From Candidatus Aminicenantota bacterium (lineage in GTDB: Bacteria; Acidobacteriota; Aminicenantia; Aminicenantales; Aminicenantaceae), in NCBI GenBank assembly GCA_030669305.1, contig DAOVDU010000010.1, forward strand, positions 1-39,780: a DNA stretch of 39,780 nucleotides, read 5' to 3'. Both the position numbers and the translations under genes were made by a program. Positions 36,355-39,780 of the stretch are shown piece after piece. The notes under the pieces were generated by a model that had not been told where the DNA came from, ran no database searches, and saw only the letters and a program-made list of their open reading frames with translations. The stretch's first letter is position 1, and the number at the start of each line of letters is the position of its first letter.

Positions 36355-38340
36355 ATGAATTTTCCTCATTTCTCTTTACGGACGAAGATTATACTCAGTT
36401 TTCTCATAATTATTATCATCGGAGGTTTAATCTCTCTGAGTCTTGGCTTCAGGTTGATTAAAAACACTCTTATCTCTCAAGCCCAGGTGAAGGTCAACCA
36501 TGATCTTGCTTCTGCCTGGATGGTATTCTACGAAAAGCTTAACGATATAAAAGACATCGTTAGTTTAACTGCCACCAGAGAAAGCGTTCAGGAAGCCTTA
36601 AGAAAAGGCAAACAAGACATTCTTCTTAAATATCTTAGCCGCGTAAGAAAAGAATATGGATTAGATATCTTAACACTTACCGATCACAAAGGAAAAGTGT
36701 TGGTGAGAACTAGAAACCCTGAAATAATGCGAGATAATCAATCTCAGGATGAAATAGTCAAAAGGTCCCTTAAAGGAGATATTTTAGCTTATCCTCAGAT
36801 TATCTCTCAAGAAGAACTCCTTAAAGAAGGACAAGATCTGGCTGAACAAGCCTATATAGAATTTATCCCAACCCCCAAGGCTGCTGCGCGTCCTGAAAAT
36901 AAAGAGACAAGCGGTATGATGCTAAAATCGGCTTATCCGATTATCGACGAAAACAACACCCTCCTAGGTGTACTTTATGGAGGAATATTGCTCAACCGAA
37001 ACTATGAGATTGTCGACCGCGTGAAGGAAATTGTATACAAAGAAGAAAAGTATAAGGGTCGAGAAGTTGGGACGGCGACGATTTTTCAGCATGATTTACG
37101 GATCTCGACCAATGTTAAAAATAAAACAGGAACCAGAGCCATCGGCACAAGAGTTTCTAAGGAAGTCAATACTGCTGTGCTAAAGGAAGGCAAAGCCTGG
37201 ATTCACAGAGCCTTTGTTGTTAACGACTGGTACATTACAGCCTATGAGCCTATAAAAAATATCGATAACAAAATTATCGGCATCCTCTACGTTGGGATGC
37301 TTGAAAAGCCCTACATTGATACAACTATGCAAGTCATGCTGACTTTTACCGTAATGGCTTCTCTCTGTGTTGTTCTGCTGTTGGTTATTCTGTATTTTTC
37401 CACAACAAGAATCATCAACCCGCTGCAAAAGATGGTCGTAGCTACTCAAGAAATTGCTAAAGGAGATTTGTCCCATAAAGTTGAAGTAAACTCCAAAGAT
37501 GAAATTGGCTACCTGGCTGAATCCTTCAACCAAATGACAGAAGACCTAAAATCGGCCAATCAAAAACTTATCGAATGGGGAAAAACTCTAGAGAAAAAAG
37601 TCGAAGAACGAACAAAAGAACTGACTAAAATGCAAGCCCATCTCTTTCAATCCGAAAAACTTGCATCTCTTGGAAAACTATCCGCAGGTATAGCGCATGA
37701 AATAAACAATCCATTAGGAGGGGTCCTCATCTACAGCCATCTATTGCTTGAAGATACAGATAAAAGTAGTCCGCATTATGAAAACTTAAAAAAGATAGTC
37801 AAAGAGACTTCCCGGTGCAAGGATATCGTCAAGGGGCTTCTTGAATTTGCACGTCCCAAAGATCTTGAAATGTCTTTGATAGATATCAACAAGCTCGTGG
37901 ACAAATCCCTTTCCATCATGGAAGGCCAGGCCCTATTTCAGAACATCAGAGTTGAAAAAAGATATTCATCTGACTTATCCAAAATAGTAGCCGACAGCGG
38001 GCAACTTCAACAGGTTTTTATGAATATCATCCTCAATGCCGCAGAATCTATGGACGGAAATGGGTCTCTCATCCTATTTACGTCTCTGGATAAGGATAGT
38101 AAGAATATCAGTATTAAATTTACAGATACAGGCCAAGGTATAAAGGAAGAAGACAAGAAAAGGCTCTTTGAGCCTTTTTTCAGCACAAAAGAAGTCGGCA
38201 AAGGAACTGGCTTAGGACTTGCCATAAGCTACAGCATTATTCAAAAGCATCAAGGAACAATAGAAGTAGCTAGCCAGGTTGGGAAGGGTTCTACCTTCAC
38301 TGTTAAACTCCCTGTAACGAAAGAAATCAAACATGACTGA
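36355..38340 (+). CDS. Membrane sensor histidine kinase (Cache-like sensor, HAMP, HisKA, HATPase)
   Basis: N-term TM, extracytoplasmic Cache-like region, second TM (VMLTFTVMASLCVVLLLVILYF), HAMP, H-box SLGKLSAGIAHEINNPLGGVLIYSHLL, HATPase DTGQGIKEEDKKRLFEPFFSTKEVGKGTGLGL. Confidence 0.94.
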   Translation: MNFPHFSLRTKIILSFLIIIIIGGLISLSLGFRLIKNTLISQAQVKVNHDLASAWMVFYEKLNDIKDIVSLTATRESVQEALRKGKQDILLKYLSRVRKEYGLDILTLTDHKGKVLVRTRNPEIMRDNQSQDEIVKRSLKGDILAYPQIISQEELLKEGQDLAEQAYIEFIPTPKAAARPENKETSGMMLKSAYPIIDENNTLLGVLYGGILLNRNYEIVDRVKEIVYKEEKYKGREVGTATIFQHDLRISTNVKNKTGTRAIGTRVSKEVNTAVLKEGKAWIHRAFVVNDWYITAYEPIKNIDNKIIGILYVGMLEKPYIDTTMQVMLTFTVMASLCVVLLLVILYFSTTRIINPLQKMVVATQEIAKGDLSHKVEVNSKDEIGYLAESFNQMTEDLKSANQKLIEWGKTLEKKVEERTKELTKMQAHLFQSEKLASLGKLSAGIAHEINNPLGGVLIYSHLLLEDTDKSSPHYENLKKIVKETSRCKDIVKGLLEFARPKDLEMSLIDINKLVDKSLSIMEGQALFQNIRVEKRYSSDLSKIVADSGQLQQVFMNIILNAAESMDGNGSLILFTSLDKDSKNISIKFTDTGQGIKEEDKKRLFEPFFSTKEVGKGTGLGLAISYSIIQKHQGTIEVASQVGKGSTFTVKLPVTKEIKHD

Positions 38341-39688
38341 AACAGCCAATATTTTAATAATCGATGACGATGAGACCATCCTGGATTCCTGCAGTCAAGT
38401 CCTCAAAAGAGAAGGCCACATTGTCAAAGGGGCTAAAGATGGAGAGAAAGGTTTAGAGCTCTTTAAGAAAGAATTCTTCCACATTGTGCTTCTTGATCTA
38501 AAATTGCCCGGTCTTGATGGGATGGAGGTTTTAAGCGTAATAAAAGAAGAAAGTCCTGAAACGCCTGTTATCATTATAACTGGATTCGCTTCTATCGACT
38601 CTGCAGTTGAATCTATAAAACGGGGGGCATTTGATTACCTGGCAAAACCTTTTAACCCAGAAGAACTGCGCATTATCACTAAGAAAGCTTTAGAAAGTAG
38701 AAAAATCTTTTTTGAAAACATCTATCTCCGCACAGAATTAGAAAAGAAGATTGAATTTAACATGGTTGTTGGCAAAAGCAAAGTTATGGAAAAAGTTTTG
38801 GATATCGTAACACGTGTCAGTCCTACAGAAAGCACAGTTCTTATCACTGGAGAGAGCGGCACAGGGAAAGAACTTATTGCAAGAGAAATTCACAATCACA
38901 GCCTCAGAAAATACGCACCCTTTGTTGTCGTAGATTGTGGAGCCCTGGTGGAAACCCTCTTCGAAAGCGAGCTCTTCGGTCATGTTAAGGGGTCGTTCAC
39001 AGGAGCTTTTGAAACAAAACATGGACGATTCGAAGTCGCCAACGGAGGGACGATCTTTTTAGATGAAATCAGCAACATCAGCCTTAATATCCAGGCTAAT
39101 CTATTAAGAGTTATTCAGGAACGAGAAATTACACGAGTTGGAAGCACAAAGCCTATCAAAGTTGATGTTCGCATTTTGGCAGCCACAAACGAAAATTTGG
39201 CAGATTTGGTAAGGAAAGGGAAATTCAGGGAAGACCTCTTCTATCGTCTGAGTGTTGTCCCTATTCATCTCCCTCTTTTAAAGGAGAGAAAAGAAGATAT
39301 TCCGCTTCTTGTTGATCACTTTTTACACAAGTACAACAAAAGATCGAATAAAAAGATCAACAAAGTTTCTCAGAATATTAAAAAAGCTTTAATGAAATAC
39401 GATTGGCCAGGGAACATCAGGGAATTGGAGAATACAATAGAAAGAGCCGTTGTCCTTTCTAAAAGCGATGAAATCGAACTCGAGGATTTAGTGTATCATG
39501 GAATCAGGTCTGGTTCATCTTTATTGGATCCGACAGACGGAAGGTATAAAACCCTGGATGAGATAGAAAAAGAATATATCAAAACTGTCCTTCAGGCTCA
39601 ATTCGGGAATAAAAGCAAAACGGCAAAAATATTGGGTATCGACCGCAAGACCCTCCTGGCAAAAGTCAAGAAATACAACATTCAGTAA
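38333..39688 (+). CDS. Sigma-54-dependent NtrC-family response regulator
   Basis: REC domain; AAA+ GESGTGKELIAREIHNHS and HVKGSFTGAFE; C-terminal Fis HTH GNKSKTAKILGIDRKTLLAKVKKY. Confidence 0.95.
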   Translation: MTETANILIIDDDETILDSCSQVLKREGHIVKGAKDGEKGLELFKKEFFHIVLLDLKLPGLDGMEVLSVIKEESPETPVIIITGFASIDSAVESIKRGAFDYLAKPFNPEELRIITKKALESRKIFFENIYLRTELEKKIEFNMVVGKSKVMEKVLDIVTRVSPTESTVLITGESGTGKELIAREIHNHSLRKYAPFVVVDCGALVETLFESELFGHVKGSFTGAFETKHGRFEVANGGTIFLDEISNISLNIQANLLRVIQEREITRVGSTKPIKVDVRILAATNENLADLVRKGKFREDLFYRLSVVPIHLPLLKERKEDIPLLVDHFLHKYNKRSNKKINKVSQNIKKALMKYDWPGNIRELENTIERAVVLSKSDEIELEDLVYHGIRSGSSLLDPTDGRYKTLDEIEKEYIKTVLQAQFGNKSKTAKILGIDRKTLLAKVKKYNIQ

Positions 39689-39690
39689 AT

Positions 39691-39730
39691 TGTTAGTCTG
39701 TTAGTCAGTTCATCTGTTGGTCTGTTAATA
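39691..39730 (+). repeat. Octamer repeat tract after the NtrC-family gene
   Basis: tgttagtc tgttagtc agttcatc tgttggtc tgttaata, beginning 3 nt after the stop. Confidence 0.8.
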
Positions 39731-39780
39731 GAATTACGATATTTTACATACTACATACGATATACAGTTTTCTGTGCCCA

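Overview
The window is a gene-dense, AT-rich bacterial chromosome segment. An anaerobe is likely, and an Aminicenantes/OP8-like lineage is possible, but I cannot confirm taxonomy without a search. Left part (1-12.3 kb): a secreted TPR protein, ligA, a DUF4388/DnaJ/TPR protein, a split NAD synthetase, rsmI, and a minus-strand block rplU-rpmA-obg-nadD-rsfS-rlmH-TraR/DksA-comF. Middle (12.2-20.1 kb): tRNA-Val, several two-component/PAS/HD-GYP regulators, tRNA-Glu and tRNA-Lys. Right part (21.3-36.1 kb): a large redox locus. It contains HdrC-HdrB, an N-terminal half of HdrA, a DRTGG/ATPase/divergent [FeFe]-hydrogenase-like/DRTGG/PHP/ATPase module, NuoE, a 2Fe-2S protein, a NuoF-GltD fusion, a NuoG/HydA-N-terminus fused to the C-terminal half of HdrA, and MvhD-MvhG-MvhA [NiFe] hydrogenase. 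A Cache histidine kinase/NtrC pair follows. Most notable observations: (1) HdrA is split inside its inserted ferredoxin region, with the C-half fused to a HydA/NuoG-type N-terminus, which suggests a chimeric Hdr/Nuo/Nfn/Mvh complex; (2) a strand-oriented family of degenerate 7-9 nt period repeats sits immediately after the 3' ends of genes; (3) nadD has no ATG/GTG/TTG before its conserved motif and has a well-placed Shine-Dalgarno before an ATT overlapping the obg stop; (4) a gatA C-terminal pseudogene ends at a long hairpin; (5) a tRNA-Val 3' fragment lies 4 kb downstream of the intact tRNA.
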